From Ktedonobacter racemifer DSM 44963 (GTDB taxonomy: Bacteria; Chloroflexota; Ktedonobacteria; Ktedonobacterales; Ktedonobacteraceae), in contig NZ_ADVG01000004.1 in NCBI RefSeq assembly GCF_000178855.1, forward strand, positions 496,001 through 560,000: a DNA stretch of 64,000 nt, written 5' to 3'. Below are positions 52,750-61,635 of the stretch, one piece after another. The notes below the pieces were generated by a model. That model saw only the letters and a list, made by a program, of their open reading frames with translations. It did no database searches and had not been told where the DNA came from. Within the stretch, counting starts at the first letter, position 1, and every line of letters begins with the position of its first letter. The position numbers were made by a program, and so were the translations under genes.

Positions 52750-53723
52750 TCGCGAACTTGCAACAATTCTTATTCCATACTCTCATCGGAGAGACACTCA
52801 TTGGCTATCTGTTGATGTTCGTGGTCCCCTTGAGCCTGCCCATCATCCTGGTGACGCTCGTGGGAGTCCAGGGGGTGCGCCACCTCTTCTCCTATGAGCC
52901 ACGACCAACCTTTGTCCATTCCCTGGATCCACGCATCAAGATTCTCTATCCCCTTGTGATTGGCACCTTGAGCGTGCTGCTCAACTGGAACTTTGTCTAC
53001 CTGCTGCTGATCATTACTGTCATTCCTTGGATTCTGGTTAAGGCCTCCTTTGTGCGCGCGCGCCTCGTGCTGACAATGATCCTAACGCCCGCCCTGGGCA
53101 TTGTCTGGTCACAGGGCATGTTCTATGTTCCGCTCACAGGCCATATCCATTTCCTCTTTACCTTCCCTCCCACCCTCAACTGGATAGGCACGCCCGGCAT
53201 CTCTACTGAAGGCTTGTTGTATGGCCTGCAACAGACCGGGCGCGTCATGGTGGCAGCCTCGGCGACGCTTATCCTCCTGCTCACAACCAAGCCATCTGAG
53301 GTTATCTGGGCCTTCTACAAGTTCCGCATGCCACCCGCCGTGGGACTCGCGGTCACGGTCGCGCTGCGCTTCCTTCCGCAACTCATCGAGCGAACCACGG
53401 TTCTGCTCCAGGTCATGCAGGTGCGTGGCTATAATTTGACCAGGCCGCGCTGGTGGGAGTTACCCGCCTGGCCCGACTATATCGGGCGCGTCTGTGCCGC
53501 CTTGCCAACGCTTACGGTGCCGCTACTCATCGGCTCCCTGCGCTCAACCTCCACTATGGCCATGGTCGTTGATGCCCGCGCCTTTGGTGTTAGCAAGACC
53601 CGAGGCTCACTTCAAGAGCACCGCCTGGCAAAGAATGATTATGTAGCAATTGGCGCGCTAGCGCTTGTTACGCTCATTACCCTGACCCTGATCCTGCTGC
53701 ACATCGCCAACCGCCAGGCATAA
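52746..53723 (+). CDS. ECF transporter transmembrane (T) component
   Basis: 325 aa. Membrane segments flank the CbiQ/EcfT hallmark: HSLDPRIKILYPLVIGTLSV at the start and the coupling-helix motifs ALRFLPQLIERTTVLLQVMQ-VRG and SLRSTSTMAMVVDARAFG (A-R-x/G patterns that dock on the ATPases). Four to six helices. The N-terminal about 50 residues form an extra helix (LIGYLLMFVVPLSLPIILVT). Coupled to the ATPase gene by ATGA overlap. Confidence 0.88.
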   Translation: MIANLQQFLFHTLIGETLIGYLLMFVVPLSLPIILVTLVGVQGVRHLFSYEPRPTFVHSLDPRIKILYPLVIGTLSVLLNWNFVYLLLIITVIPWILVKASFVRARLVLTMILTPALGIVWSQGMFYVPLTGHIHFLFTFPPTLNWIGTPGISTEGLLYGLQQTGRVMVAASATLILLLTTKPSEVIWAFYKFRMPPAVGLAVTVALRFLPQLIERTTVLLQVMQVRGYNLTRPRWWELPAWPDYIGRVCAALPTLTVPLLIGSLRSTSTMAMVVDARAFGVSKTRGSLQEHRLAKNDYVAIGALALVTLITLTLILLHIANRQA

Positions 53724-53796
53724 TCTCAACAAGTGGCGAATTATCCCGAAAAATCATAAAATACAACTGAAGCATTAAAAAATAAGGAGTACAATA

Positions 53797-54720
53797 GTGA
53801 CAGATATCATCTCAGAACTCTCTCATCGTCGTGTTCAATGTCTGCTCTTCGACCTGGGCAATACGCTCTGGCACCGCAATCCCTATGACGAGGTCGCTCC
53901 CCTAGAATTTGCCGCCGATCAGCGTGCTATACACCTGTTCCACCAGACATATCCCTCACTCTCTATTCTCAAAGAAAAAGGTGAAGAGGCAGGTATCCTG
54001 CTCCGGCGCACCCTCCTGACACAATTCGCGCTTACCATTGAGAAAGATCCATTTATCGAACCCGAGGGGGGCCCCATGGTTCAACAGGCATTTGCAGCCC
54101 TGGGCGCTCCAGACCTGGATCTCTCTTTCTGCCAGACAATCTTTGACACCATGCAAATCGGTATCGCGCAATCGCGCACGCTGTTTGACGACGCGCTCTC
54201 GACACTTAACGAACTACAGCGACGCCGCTTCCAGTTTGGCGTGGTCACCAATCGTTACTGGGGAGGTCCCTCATTTCAAGAGGATATGCACACTATGAGC
54301 CTGCTTGAATATTTCGATCTCGACAAGGTTATGACCTCCGCTGACCTGCATATCCGCAAGCCGAATCCCACCATTTTCCAGCTTGCCCTCCAGGCCTGTG
54401 ATACAACGGCAGAGACAAGCATCATGATCGGTGACTCGCTGGTCGCCGATGTCGGGGGCGCACAGCAGCTTGGCATCTTCTCCGTCTGGAAGCCCTACAA
54501 CTATGCAGAAATCGCGAGCTACCTGGCCGAAAGCGAAGGGATCTCGGTCGCTGAATACAATCGCTCACAGCTCCTCTCTCTCAGAGAGCAGGGCATCATT
54601 GCACCCTCAACGACCCACCTGCGTAGAGATGGTATCATCTACCTGGAGCACTTCAGCAAGAAGCATATCCGCCCACAACTCATCATTAATCACCTGAGCG
54701 AACTGCTGGAATGGGTATAA
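53797..54720 (+). CDS. HAD-superfamily hydrolase
   Basis: 307 aa, GTG start with AAGGAG 8 bases upstream. Motif I FDLGNTLWHR (the second Asp is Asn-like, as in several HAD subfamilies), motif II GVVTNRYWGG, motif III Lys in HIRKPNP, motif IV MIGDSLVADVGGA. A cap domain lies between residues 25 and 135. The C-terminal 60 residues are extra. It follows the ECF operon after 73 bp and may dephosphorylate a product of the transported compound; this is inference. Confidence 0.85.
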   Translation: MTDIISELSHRRVQCLLFDLGNTLWHRNPYDEVAPLEFAADQRAIHLFHQTYPSLSILKEKGEEAGILLRRTLLTQFALTIEKDPFIEPEGGPMVQQAFAALGAPDLDLSFCQTIFDTMQIGIAQSRTLFDDALSTLNELQRRRFQFGVVTNRYWGGPSFQEDMHTMSLLEYFDLDKVMTSADLHIRKPNPTIFQLALQACDTTAETSIMIGDSLVADVGGAQQLGIFSVWKPYNYAEIASYLAESEGISVAEYNRSQLLSLREQGIIAPSTTHLRRDGIIYLEHFSKKHIRPQLIINHLSELLEWV

Positions 54721-54801
54721 AGAAGGTCATGGCACACTTACACCTCCTCAACTTGAAATTAGTATAAATTATGTAGTTAACCCCATGTGCAAGTTCTTTC
54801 T

Positions 54802-54862
54802 GGTAGGAGGTGTGGTGTGTGCTGGTGGCTGGCGGCCACCAGCACACACCACACCTCCTACC
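54802..54862. repeat. Long palindrome, 28-bp arms
   Basis: GGTAGGAGGTGTGGTGTGTG...GGTGGC and its perfect complement with a 5-base loop, in the gap between the convergent HAD and hypothetical genes. No T-run. Confidence 0.85.
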
Positions 54863-54954
54863 CCAACGAGCGCCGCAGGCACGAGTGGTCACGCTAAGAA
54901 CATGCACATCGCGTTAGCTATTGTCAATAGCTTTTGCTTTTCGGTAGAGCCGCA

Positions 54955-55506
54955 TTAAATGATGACGGCCTCCTTGTTCGAGTTCATTTTCACAAGTTTT
55001 TCTGCGTTCTTCACCAGATCGTGTGGCTCTACCGCTTTTTCTTCCCCTGAGTTTGGGAATGTCAGTGCGTCTACCTCAAACCATCGATATGGTATCCCCA
55101 ACCAATAATCAGCTCTCTCTTTAATTCCTCCGTTAATTCCTCGGTAATTCTGAATAATAGTTCGTAGGGTATGTGAAAATAACTTACCAGGCATTTGTGG
55201 ATGTACTACGATGAAACGATCAGCTGGCCCTTCTCCTTCTGGTTTTCCAGCAAAATTATAGTCTCCACATACACGATCTAATAATCCTAAACCGGAATCA
55301 ACTCTCTCAACATAAGAAGCAGTAGAAAGAGCTCTAATAGCATCTTCTTCTTCTATTTCCCAGGTCTTGAAATACCACTTTGAATTGTCGACCTCGAGTT
55401 GATAGTCATCAAGAACAGATAAGAAGGTTTCATACAAGATAACCCTGTCTGTAGTTGTTTTCTGTTGACCCTTCTTATTTGCAATTTCTGTTTGTTGTAA
55501 AGCCAT
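54955..55506 (-). CDS. Hypothetical protein
   Basis: 183 aa, AGGAGG before ATG. Sequence includes DRVILYETFLSVLDDYQLEV, KWYFKTWEIEEEDAIRALST, GLGLLDRVCGDYNFAGKPEG and ADYWLGIPYRWFEVDALTFP. It is soluble with no signal peptide or known motif. AT-richer than its neighbours, which hints at foreign origin. I do not recognise the family. Confidence 0.65.
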   Translation of the reverse strand: MALQQTEIANKKGQQKTTTDRVILYETFLSVLDDYQLEVDNSKWYFKTWEIEEEDAIRALSTASYVERVDSGLGLLDRVCGDYNFAGKPEGEGPADRFIVVHPQMPGKLFSHTLRTIIQNYRGINGGIKERADYWLGIPYRWFEVDALTFPNSGEEKAVEPHDLVKNAEKLVKMNSNKEAVII

Positions 55507-55661
55507 AATGTCCTCCTGGTTTTTTTTCTAGTATAACTTATATATGAGCCTAATAGAAGCGACAAATTTCTATAAATTCATGATTTTTTGTGTGGTCTAA
55601 TCCTCTATTAATTGATACAAGATTTCTCTAGGCATTTTTGACACAGTCATAAAGACAAAAA

Positions 55662-55688
55662 AGCCACAGATAGTTTCTATCTGTGGCT
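55662..55688 (-). terminator. Rho-independent terminator
   Basis: AGCCACAGATAG / CTATCTGTGGCT, 3-base loop, followed on the minus strand by TTTTTTGTC. Confidence 0.7.
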
Positions 55689-55749
55689 GAAACTCTCTCC
55701 AAGGAGAGCCTCTTTCCACTCCCTTTTCTATTGATCTCAGCATAAAAAC

Positions 55750-56304
55750 CTAAAGAGCGTAGCCAGCATGAAGAAAACAGTGATGCAGAGCGTGCCTGCG
55801 ATGCCTAAGCCTGGCGCGGGCGAGCAGCAGTTCGTGCTCAAGCTCAGACAGATCTTTGCAACAGCGATTCTTGAGTTCACGGCGTTTGAGCAGATTCCAG
55901 ACCCCTTCCTGGGGATTGAGCTCGGGTGCGTAGGCAGGCAAGCGTTCCAGGTGAATGCGTGCAGCAGCGCCCTGAGCCAAGAAGTCTTTGACGACCTGGC
56001 AGCGATGAATGGCAGAACCATCCCAGATGATGAGCAATTTGCCTGGGATCTCGCGTAAAAGCAGTCGCAGAAAACACACCACATCAGGCCCCTTGTACGA
56101 GCGTTCTTGCGTCTGCATGAGGAGTCGTCCCTCGGGGGTCAGCGCACCAATAGCCGAGATGTGGTCATACGTCAGCGGCACCCACAGGACCGGCGTTTGG
56201 CCCACAGGAGCAGAGGTGCGCACCGCCATCGGCAACAGATAAAAGCCCGATTCGTCTACAAAAACAATCTGCCGCTTTTCTTGCTCTGCTTTTAAAGCAC
56301 ACAT
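55750..56304 (-). pseudogene. IS630 transposase, DDE half only
   Basis: 184 codons with an intact catalytic half: RQIVFVDESGFYLLPMAVRT (first Asp), GKLLIIWDGSAIHRCQVVKD (second Asp), LPAYAPELNPQEGVWNLLKR (Glu), to the end. The HTH half is missing and replaced by palindromic sequence upstream. It ends with the same GATCTCAGC inverted end as copy 1 (55733-55741). Useful as the undamaged reference for copy 1. Confidence 0.85.
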
Positions 56305-56372
56305 CTACATATGCCCGTATTATATGTAGACGCGTGCCCTGTGCCCTTCAGGGTATTTAGCAGCGTCGGCCA
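56290..56372. repeat. Degenerate copy of the 48587 palindrome
   Basis: TAAAGCACACATCTACATAT, then ATTATATGTAGACGCGTGC, then TTTAGCAGCGTCGGCC resemble the 48587-48675 palindrome with substitutions and an insertion (CCTGTGCCCTTCAGGGTA). The sequence family therefore occurs more than once. Confidence 0.6.
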
Positions 56373-56424
56373 ACCGCCGGGATCAATCTTTCTGCTTACC
56401 GCCGTAGACAGAAAGAGACGAGAG

Positions 56425-57124
56425 ATGACACAGCCGCTACGTATTGCCTGCTACTCTGATCTGCACTGCCCCTACGCTTATGTCAACGCGTATCGTCTGC
56501 GCCAGCTCCGCACCGAATATGCGGGGCAGATCGAGATTGTCTATAAATCTCGAGCCCTGGAGTATCGCAACAATCAGCCAACGCCTAAGGGCATCCTCGA
56601 TAACGAGACCGCGGCCCTGATGCTTGAAGAGCCAGAGATTCCCTATCAGCCTGGCACGCCCCTCTCAATGAGTGGCCAGTCACCATGTGGCCAGCCTTTG
56701 AAGCCGTCAAATGCGCGGAGCGCCAGGGGTTGCACCTCGCCGCCGAGCTAGATTGGTCATTGCGTGTGGCCTTCTTTGACCAGAGCCGCTGCATCTCTAT
56801 GCGCCATGTCCTCTTTGCCGTTGCCGAGCAGGTGGGACTGGACATGCGCCAGTTCGCCAACGATTTTGATAGTGGCATCACCAAGGCTCGGGTACTTCGC
56901 GAGGCTCAAGAGGGCTGGGAAGAGCTAAGGGTCGAGGCCAGCCCAACGCTGGTACTTCCCAATGGCAAACAGTACTCCTACCGCGCCCTCGGCTTGCCCA
57001 GGGCCATCCTTGATCCCAAACGCCACTATCGCCTGGTAGAAATCCACCTGGCTCCTGCAAGGGAGCAGCATGCCTGGACATCTACCACAACATCTTTCGG
57101 GAGGCTTTGCAAGCCCAGAAATAA
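56425..57124 (+). pseudogene. DsbA/FrnE-like oxidoreductase, two frameshifts
   Basis: Begins LRIACYSDLHCPYAYVNAYR; the DLHCPYAYVN region is the FrnE-type active site in which the classical CxxC is reduced to one Cys. Near 56655 the frame slips (EIPYQP / WHAPLNEWPVTMWPAFEAVK), continues RCISMRHVLFAVAEQVGLDM, EGWEELRVEASPTLVLPNGK, and near 57060 slips again to ACLDIYHNIFREALQAQK. Both slips restore family-like sequence, so this is either a decayed gene or a sequence with two indel errors. Cytosolic. Confidence 0.75.
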
Positions 57125-57162
57125 CATATTCACTCCTCGCTTCTAAATGTGAACAAGAATAA

Positions 57163-57192
57163 GAATGGGCTTCGGGCGAATGCCCAAAGCCC
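57163..57192. terminator. Bidirectional hairpin
   Basis: ATGGGCTTCGGGC / GCCCAAAGCCCAT, between the converging FrnE-like and MFS genes. Confidence 0.5.
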
Positions 57193-57203
57193 ATACATAC
57201 TCT

Positions 57204-58478
57204 CTATTTCTGCCTCCACAAGACAACTGCCAGCCAGGCAGCATTGAGCATCATGGCACACACCCCACACAACAACGTATAGCGTACACCTATAACTTCG
57301 GCAAGCAGACCTGCTAGCAGGGCACCCAGTGGCCCAATCCCGTTGACGAGAAAGTTAATGGCGGCATTAACACGCCCCAACTGGTGCGCGGGAATCTGCT
57401 GCTGGCGCAGGCTGATCTCATTAATTGAGAAGAGCGCATATCCAATGTCGCCCATCTGCGCCAGCGCCAGCAGTGCGAAGGCCAGTGAGGGGCCACCAAA
57501 GGCCAGCGGGGTCGCCAGAGCGGTCAGTTTGTCCACAATCAAGCCATAGAGCAGGGCACGCCGTGCGCCATAGCGCTGGATAAGCGCAGGGGCAAGAAAC
57601 GAGCCTATCAGCGCGCTGACGCCTCCCACGGCAATCAGAATCCCATAGAGCACAGGACTCAAATGCAGATCGCGCAACACAAAGATAGCGTACAGTGCGA
57701 AAACACCAGCACAAAAAGCCTTGAGCGTGTCATAGATCGCCAAGGTACGCAGAAGCGGATAGGAGAAAAGTATTCTCAGCCCACTCCGCATATCTTCCCA
57801 CAGCGAGGCGCGCTCCTCAACAACTGGCACAAGCTCTATCTCTCCAGAGTGAATCAGGCCAATGCTCAAGGCCGAGAAGAGAAAGCTTAGCGCGTCAAAG
57901 AATACTGCCAGGGGCGCACTTAACCACTGAATTAGCACGCCCGCCAGGGGTGGCCCAGCCACCTCAGCCAGGGACTCGCTGGTTCCAAGCTTACTATTGC
58001 CCTCAACCAGTTGTGCATGGCGCACGACCTGGGGGAGAAAGGCTTGATAGGCCGTATCAAAGCAGATGGTGAGCGTGCTTGTAAGAAAGGCAACCAGCAA
58101 AAGTTGGAACAGTGAAATCTGTCCAAACAACACCGCTATAGGCAAGCTAAGCAACAATAGCCCCCGGCCCATATCGGCCAGCACTAGCATGGGACGGCGT
58201 GGCAGGCGATCAACCCAGGCGCCTATTGGTAGACTAAAAAGCAAGGTAGGCAGACTGGCGAAGAGAGAGAGCAGCCCGACTTGCAAGGGCGTGGCCCCCA
58301 GAAGCATGATAGCGATAAATGGGATGGCCGAACCAGTAATGTGTGAACCAAGCAAGGAGACAGTCTGACCACTCCAGAGCAAGCCAAAAGCCCGGTTGAG
58401 CCAGAATGAACGGGGCACGACCGCCTCGGGAACCTGTTCGTCTGTTTGTGGCACAGCAGGAATATCGTGTGAAGCCAT
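57204..58478 (-). CDS. MFS transporter (MFS_3 / EntS-like)
   Basis: 424 aa with 12 predicted helices. Motif A-like sequence GAWVDRLPRRPMLVLADMGR at the 2-3 loop, FGLLWSGQTVSLLGSHITGS in helix 1, and NAAINFLVNGIGPLGALLAG in the C-terminal half are typical of the MFS_3 drug/siderophore exporter group. A 30-residue soluble N-terminus precedes it. GGAGG lies before the ATG. Probably exports a hydrophobic compound. Confidence 0.88.
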   Translation of the reverse strand: MASHDIPAVPQTDEQVPEAVVPRSFWLNRAFGLLWSGQTVSLLGSHITGSAIPFIAIMLLGATPLQVGLLSLFASLPTLLFSLPIGAWVDRLPRRPMLVLADMGRGLLLLSLPIAVLFGQISLFQLLLVAFLTSTLTICFDTAYQAFLPQVVRHAQLVEGNSKLGTSESLAEVAGPPLAGVLIQWLSAPLAVFFDALSFLFSALSIGLIHSGEIELVPVVEERASLWEDMRSGLRILFSYPLLRTLAIYDTLKAFCAGVFALYAIFVLRDLHLSPVLYGILIAVGGVSALIGSFLAPALIQRYGARRALLYGLIVDKLTALATPLAFGGPSLAFALLALAQMGDIGYALFSINEISLRQQQIPAHQLGRVNAAINFLVNGIGPLGALLAGLLAEVIGVRYTLLCGVCAMMLNAAWLAVVLWRQK

Positions 58479-58723
58479 ACAGCGGCTACCTCCATAATGT
58501 GTGATGCAACATTGAGAAATGAATAGGAGGTATGGAGGTGTAGCCAGAAAATGAGGATACGGCGCTCCCGTATATGTCTTTTGAGGATAGGGGAAGGAGG
58601 ATTAAAATGTTTCCCTCACGCCGCGGCTACACCCGGGCGCGAGTGATGAAGATGGTACCCATCGGGGCACCTCGCTTTCGTCTAGAATATCTCTATTATA
58701 GTGACACACAAGCACATCTGTCA

Positions 58724-58776
58724 ACATACACAGTGAGCTGATTGGGCGATTTGCCCAATCAGCTCACTGTGTATGT
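58724..58776. repeat. Long palindrome, 24-bp arms
   Basis: ACATACACAGTGAGCTGATT-GGGC and its perfect complement around a 5-base loop, 33 bp past the 3' end of the nitroreductase gene. No adjacent T-run beyond TTTCTT. Confidence 0.85.
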
Positions 58777-58808
58777 TTCTTCAGTAGCCGCGTACGCCAG
58801 TAGCGGGC

Positions 58809-59237
58809 TTACTGGCGCTCCAGGGCTATCACAGGAATCTTGCGCGTGGTCTTCTTTTCGTAGTCACCAAAGCCAGGCATACGCTCCACGATTCCTGCAT
58901 AGAGCCGGTCGCGCTCTTCGCCAGTGACTTCGGTGGCCGTCGCCTCAAACGCTTCGGTGCCTACCTCAAGCTTCACCTGGGGATGAGCCACAAGGTTATG
59001 ATACCAATCAGGATTGGTGGGCGCACCAGCCTTGGAGGCAAAGATAACATAACGCTCGCCATCAGGCAGATAAGCCAGAGGATTCACGCGCTGCTTGCCA
59101 CTCTTCGCTCCCGTCGTGGTCAACAAAAGCAGCGTGCCGCCCTCAAAAGGGCCACCTACCTTGCCCTCATTCGCACGGAACTCCTCAATGATCTTGCTAT
59201 TCCAGTCGTTTGCACTTGTTTCAGACAATTTGAACAC
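58809..59237 (-). CDS. F420H2-dependent nitroreductase-type protein (Ddn family)
   Basis: 142 aa. Split-barrel fold of the deazaflavin-dependent nitroreductase family: EEFRANEGKVGGPFEGGTLL, LLTTTGAKSGKQRVNPLAYL, YVIFASKAGAPTNPDWYHNL, PQVKLEVGTEAFEATATEVT, RMPGFGDYEKKTTRKIPVIA. These motifs define F420-binding Ddn proteins. It fits with the two LLM enzymes as evidence that this organism makes F420. Confidence 0.9.
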   Translation of the reverse strand: MFKLSETSANDWNSKIIEEFRANEGKVGGPFEGGTLLLLTTTGAKSGKQRVNPLAYLPDGERYVIFASKAGAPTNPDWYHNLVAHPQVKLEVGTEAFEATATEVTGEERDRLYAGIVERMPGFGDYEKKTTRKIPVIALERQ

Positions 59238-59425
59238 CTACTATTATTTGATGCGTGTATAACTCTGTGATAAAGAGCCGCCAACACCATTCTATCGACA
59301 ATATGCACGATATAGATGAATCGCTTTGCCCCTCCACAAACACTGGGGCTTATGTGGGCAAAAAATACATTTACCAATAAAGAAACACTGTATTCCTTCA
59401 AATAATTCCCAAAGGGCCTTTTGGG

Positions 59426-59947
59426 TCAACTAAAGAGTATGAGCAGTTTACGTTCCTCTTCTGAGACCCGCAGCCGTGTATTCCTGGGAATAGGGTAAAT
59501 CTCTGCACGCTCCCATAATGGGCCAGTGACACTGGTACCACTTCCTAGTTGGACGCCACGCTCACGTAAGGCATTGAGTAATTCGCCCGCATGGAAGAGA
59601 AAGATAGAATCAATCAGCCAGGGATTCGCAAAGCTCGGCGTTGTAGTCTCTGGTCCCGTAAACACCAGATAATAGTCTGGAAGCGCATCCGTCTTGATGT
59701 TCATTTGTCCATCGCGCCTGGGGTGCCACTGGACATCGATCGTCTGGCCCGCAAGCGGACCCGAAGTGAAATGCCCATCATAGCCCCGACGTTTCCCCGA
59801 TTCATCAAGCTCTATGTGAAAGATAGTCGCAGCGATATACTCGGCCACATTCCCGACCTGGGCCGTGTGTCCGATCAACGTGGCAATCTTACCATCAATG
59901 GTATTTCTCGATTTCAGCAGGCTCGCAAGCCACGGTAAGTCACTCAC
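59426..59947 (-). CDS. Hypothetical protein, possible nuclease-like fold
   Basis: 173 aa from GTG 59947, with AGGGGAGG 9 bases upstream; the longer frame to 60010 runs into element A2 and is not native. It reads DGKIATLIGHTAQVGNVAEY, IAATIFHIEL, KRRGYDGHFTSGPLAGQTID, VQWHPRRDGQMNIKTDALPD. The E..A...G-x-D...G..(I/V)D(V)QW.......N-I-K order recalls PD-(D/E)xK-type nucleases but is not conclusive. Element A2 inserted about 25 bp upstream of the start and may have separated it from its promoter. Confidence 0.6.
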   Translation of the reverse strand: MSDLPWLASLLKSRNTIDGKIATLIGHTAQVGNVAEYIAATIFHIELDESGKRRGYDGHFTSGPLAGQTIDVQWHPRRDGQMNIKTDALPDYYLVFTGPETTTPSFANPWLIDSIFLFHAGELLNALRERGVQLGSGTSVTGPLWERAEIYPIPRNTRLRVSEEERKLLILFS

Positions 59948-60088
59948 AATAAGATACCTCCCCTCAGATTCACCCAAAACGCCGCAGGATGCCCCTGCCC
60001 TTTCAGGCATGGGGAGGAATGCGGCGTTCCTTTGTCGGTGGCTTGGGTGGAATACGCCGTAGACATTCTCTCATCTGCTCATGTATTA

Positions 60089-60118
60089 TTGACAGTCAGA
60101 TGAAAACTATGGTATAAT
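60089..60118 (+). promoter_or_regulatory. tnpB A2 promoter
   Basis: TTGACA (60089-60094) and TATAAT (60113-60118), 18-bp spacer, 7 bases before the ATG; the same arrangement as A1. A leaderless transcript is likely. Confidence 0.75.
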
Positions 60119-60125
60119 TTAGCGT

Positions 60126-61358
60126 ATGCAAACGGTAGTAACAGCGAAACTCAAATTAAATACAACGCCCGAGCAATTCAAGGCATTACGTACAACGCAA
60201 CTGGCGTATCGGGATTCTCTCAACTATGTGAGCCAGTACGCCTTTGCGCATGGCAAGATGAGCAATGCTGTTCGTTTGCAAGATGCCACCTACGAAGAGA
60301 TCCGCCTCCGTTTTCATCTGCCTTCGCAAATGGCCTGTTCTGTTCCTCGCCAAGTTGGTGCCTCGTATAAAACCCTCTGGACAAAGGTCAAGAACAATGC
60401 TGTTCATCGTAAGGAAGGGAAGACCAAGAAACGCTACAAAGGGCTTGATAAGGCTCCCTAGTTCATCTCCCCCACGTTGACCTATCAGTACAAGAAAGAC
60501 TACACCTTCAAGAAAGAGCAGCAGGTGAGCATCCTGACCCTTGAGGGACGTGTTATCGTGCCCTATACTGGCTACAATAAGCATGTGGCATTGATCCAGC
60601 GTGGAGCGGAGATTGGTGCATCGAAACTCTGGTATGACAAGCCCAAGAAACAATTTTACCTCCTTGTCTCTCTTGAAATTGAGACGGCTGATCCTACACC
60701 TGAAACACACAAGCAAGCCGTTGGAGTGGATGTGGGGATGCGATACCTTGCCGTCACGGCGACGATGCAAGGGGATTGCACCTTCCATTCAGGCAAACAG
60801 ATTGTCCCCAAGGCAAACCACTACGCACGACTGAGAAAACGTCTGCAAAAGAAAGGCACTCGTTCAGCGACAAGAAGGCTCGTTGCTATCAGTGGACGAG
60901 AGAGACGGTTGAAGCAGAATACCAATCATGTCGTGAGTAAGCGGATTGTCCTACAGCACCCTCAAAGCTTGATTGGACTGGAGCATCTGACAGACATTCG
61001 AGAGCGTACCAAACGACGCAAAGGCAAAAATGCAAAACAGCGAAAAGCCAATCGTACCTTCTCCAAATGGTCCTTCGCTGAGTTGCATAGCATGATTGCC
61101 TATAAAGCGCTCTTACATCGAAGTATGGCGATCAAGGTCGATGCCAACTCTACCTCGCAAGCGTGCCCCAAATGTGGGCACACCTGCAAAGAGAATAGAC
61201 CCAACAAAGGATTGCTCTTCGTCTGTCAGAATTGTCAGTACACGCTCCATGCCGATCTGGTTGGTGCAAGAAACATTGCGATGCGAACGCTTCTTATCCG
61301 GCAAGACTGGAGAGGAACGGGCCTCTTGTCAGTACGCGCCTTCTGTGTCGGACGATGA
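60126..61358 (+). pseudogene. tnpB: tnpB of A2 with a nonsense codon
   Basis: Nearly identical to the A1 TnpB. The codon after KGLDKAP is TAG (60459) where A1 has AAG (Lys). The rest (FISPTLTYQYKKDYTFKKEQ to RAFCVGR) is open with all RuvC and zinc residues. Restart at the Met in 60477 would lack the first 117 residues. The C-terminal frame change seen in A1 is shared. Confidence 0.85.
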
Positions 61359-61449
61359 AGCCAAAGCAGCACGCCTGAAACGGTATGCTGAATTGCGGTG
61401 GAGTTCAGACACAACTCCAAGCCCTCGGCTTTCGCCGTAGGGTACTGAC
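61330..61449 (+). ncRNA. Predicted omega/reRNA of element A2
   Basis: The same right-end scaffold as A1, with the terminal hairpin AGCCCTCGGCTTTCGCCGTA and ending at GTACTGAC. The guide would begin TTGGATATAGG. The scaffold differs from A1 by one base in the loop. Inferred. Confidence 0.5.
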
Positions 61450-61576
61450 TTGGATATAGGATATAGTCACTCTTATTGTACGCACAAGCCACGTTCAACT
61501 ACTACAAGCAGCTTTAAGTAGTGCTTCGCCTCGGCAAATCGTATAACATGCTCACATGTTAGCCTGCGAGAATACA

Positions 61577-61617
61577 AGAAAGAGTGATATTACTGTTCTG
61601 GTAATATCACTCTTTCT
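61577..61617. terminator. Rho-independent terminator
   Basis: AGAAAGAGTGATATTAC / GTAATATCACTCTTTCT, 7-base loop, 18 bp beyond the 3' end of the glucoamylase-like gene. Confidence 0.75.
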
Positions 61618-61635
61618 GTTATGAGCAAAAGTGCT

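Larger units (their letters stand above)
59974..61449 (+). mobile_element. IS200/605-type element A2 (TnpB only)
   Basis: 1476 bp, starting CCAAAACGCCGCAGG directly after TTCAC (59969-59973) and ending GTAGGGTACTGAC. Nearly identical to A1 but with a nonsense codon in tnpB. Confidence 0.85.

Noticed and set aside
7103..60461. Recurrent in-frame TAG codons suggesting UAG reassignment
   Set aside because: The expected residues at these sites differ (Trp, Gln, Lys, Met), several affected genes also carry frameshifts, and intact genes such as the deacetylase (10581) and the ISL3 transposase (25465) end in TAG. Ordinary gene decay explains them.
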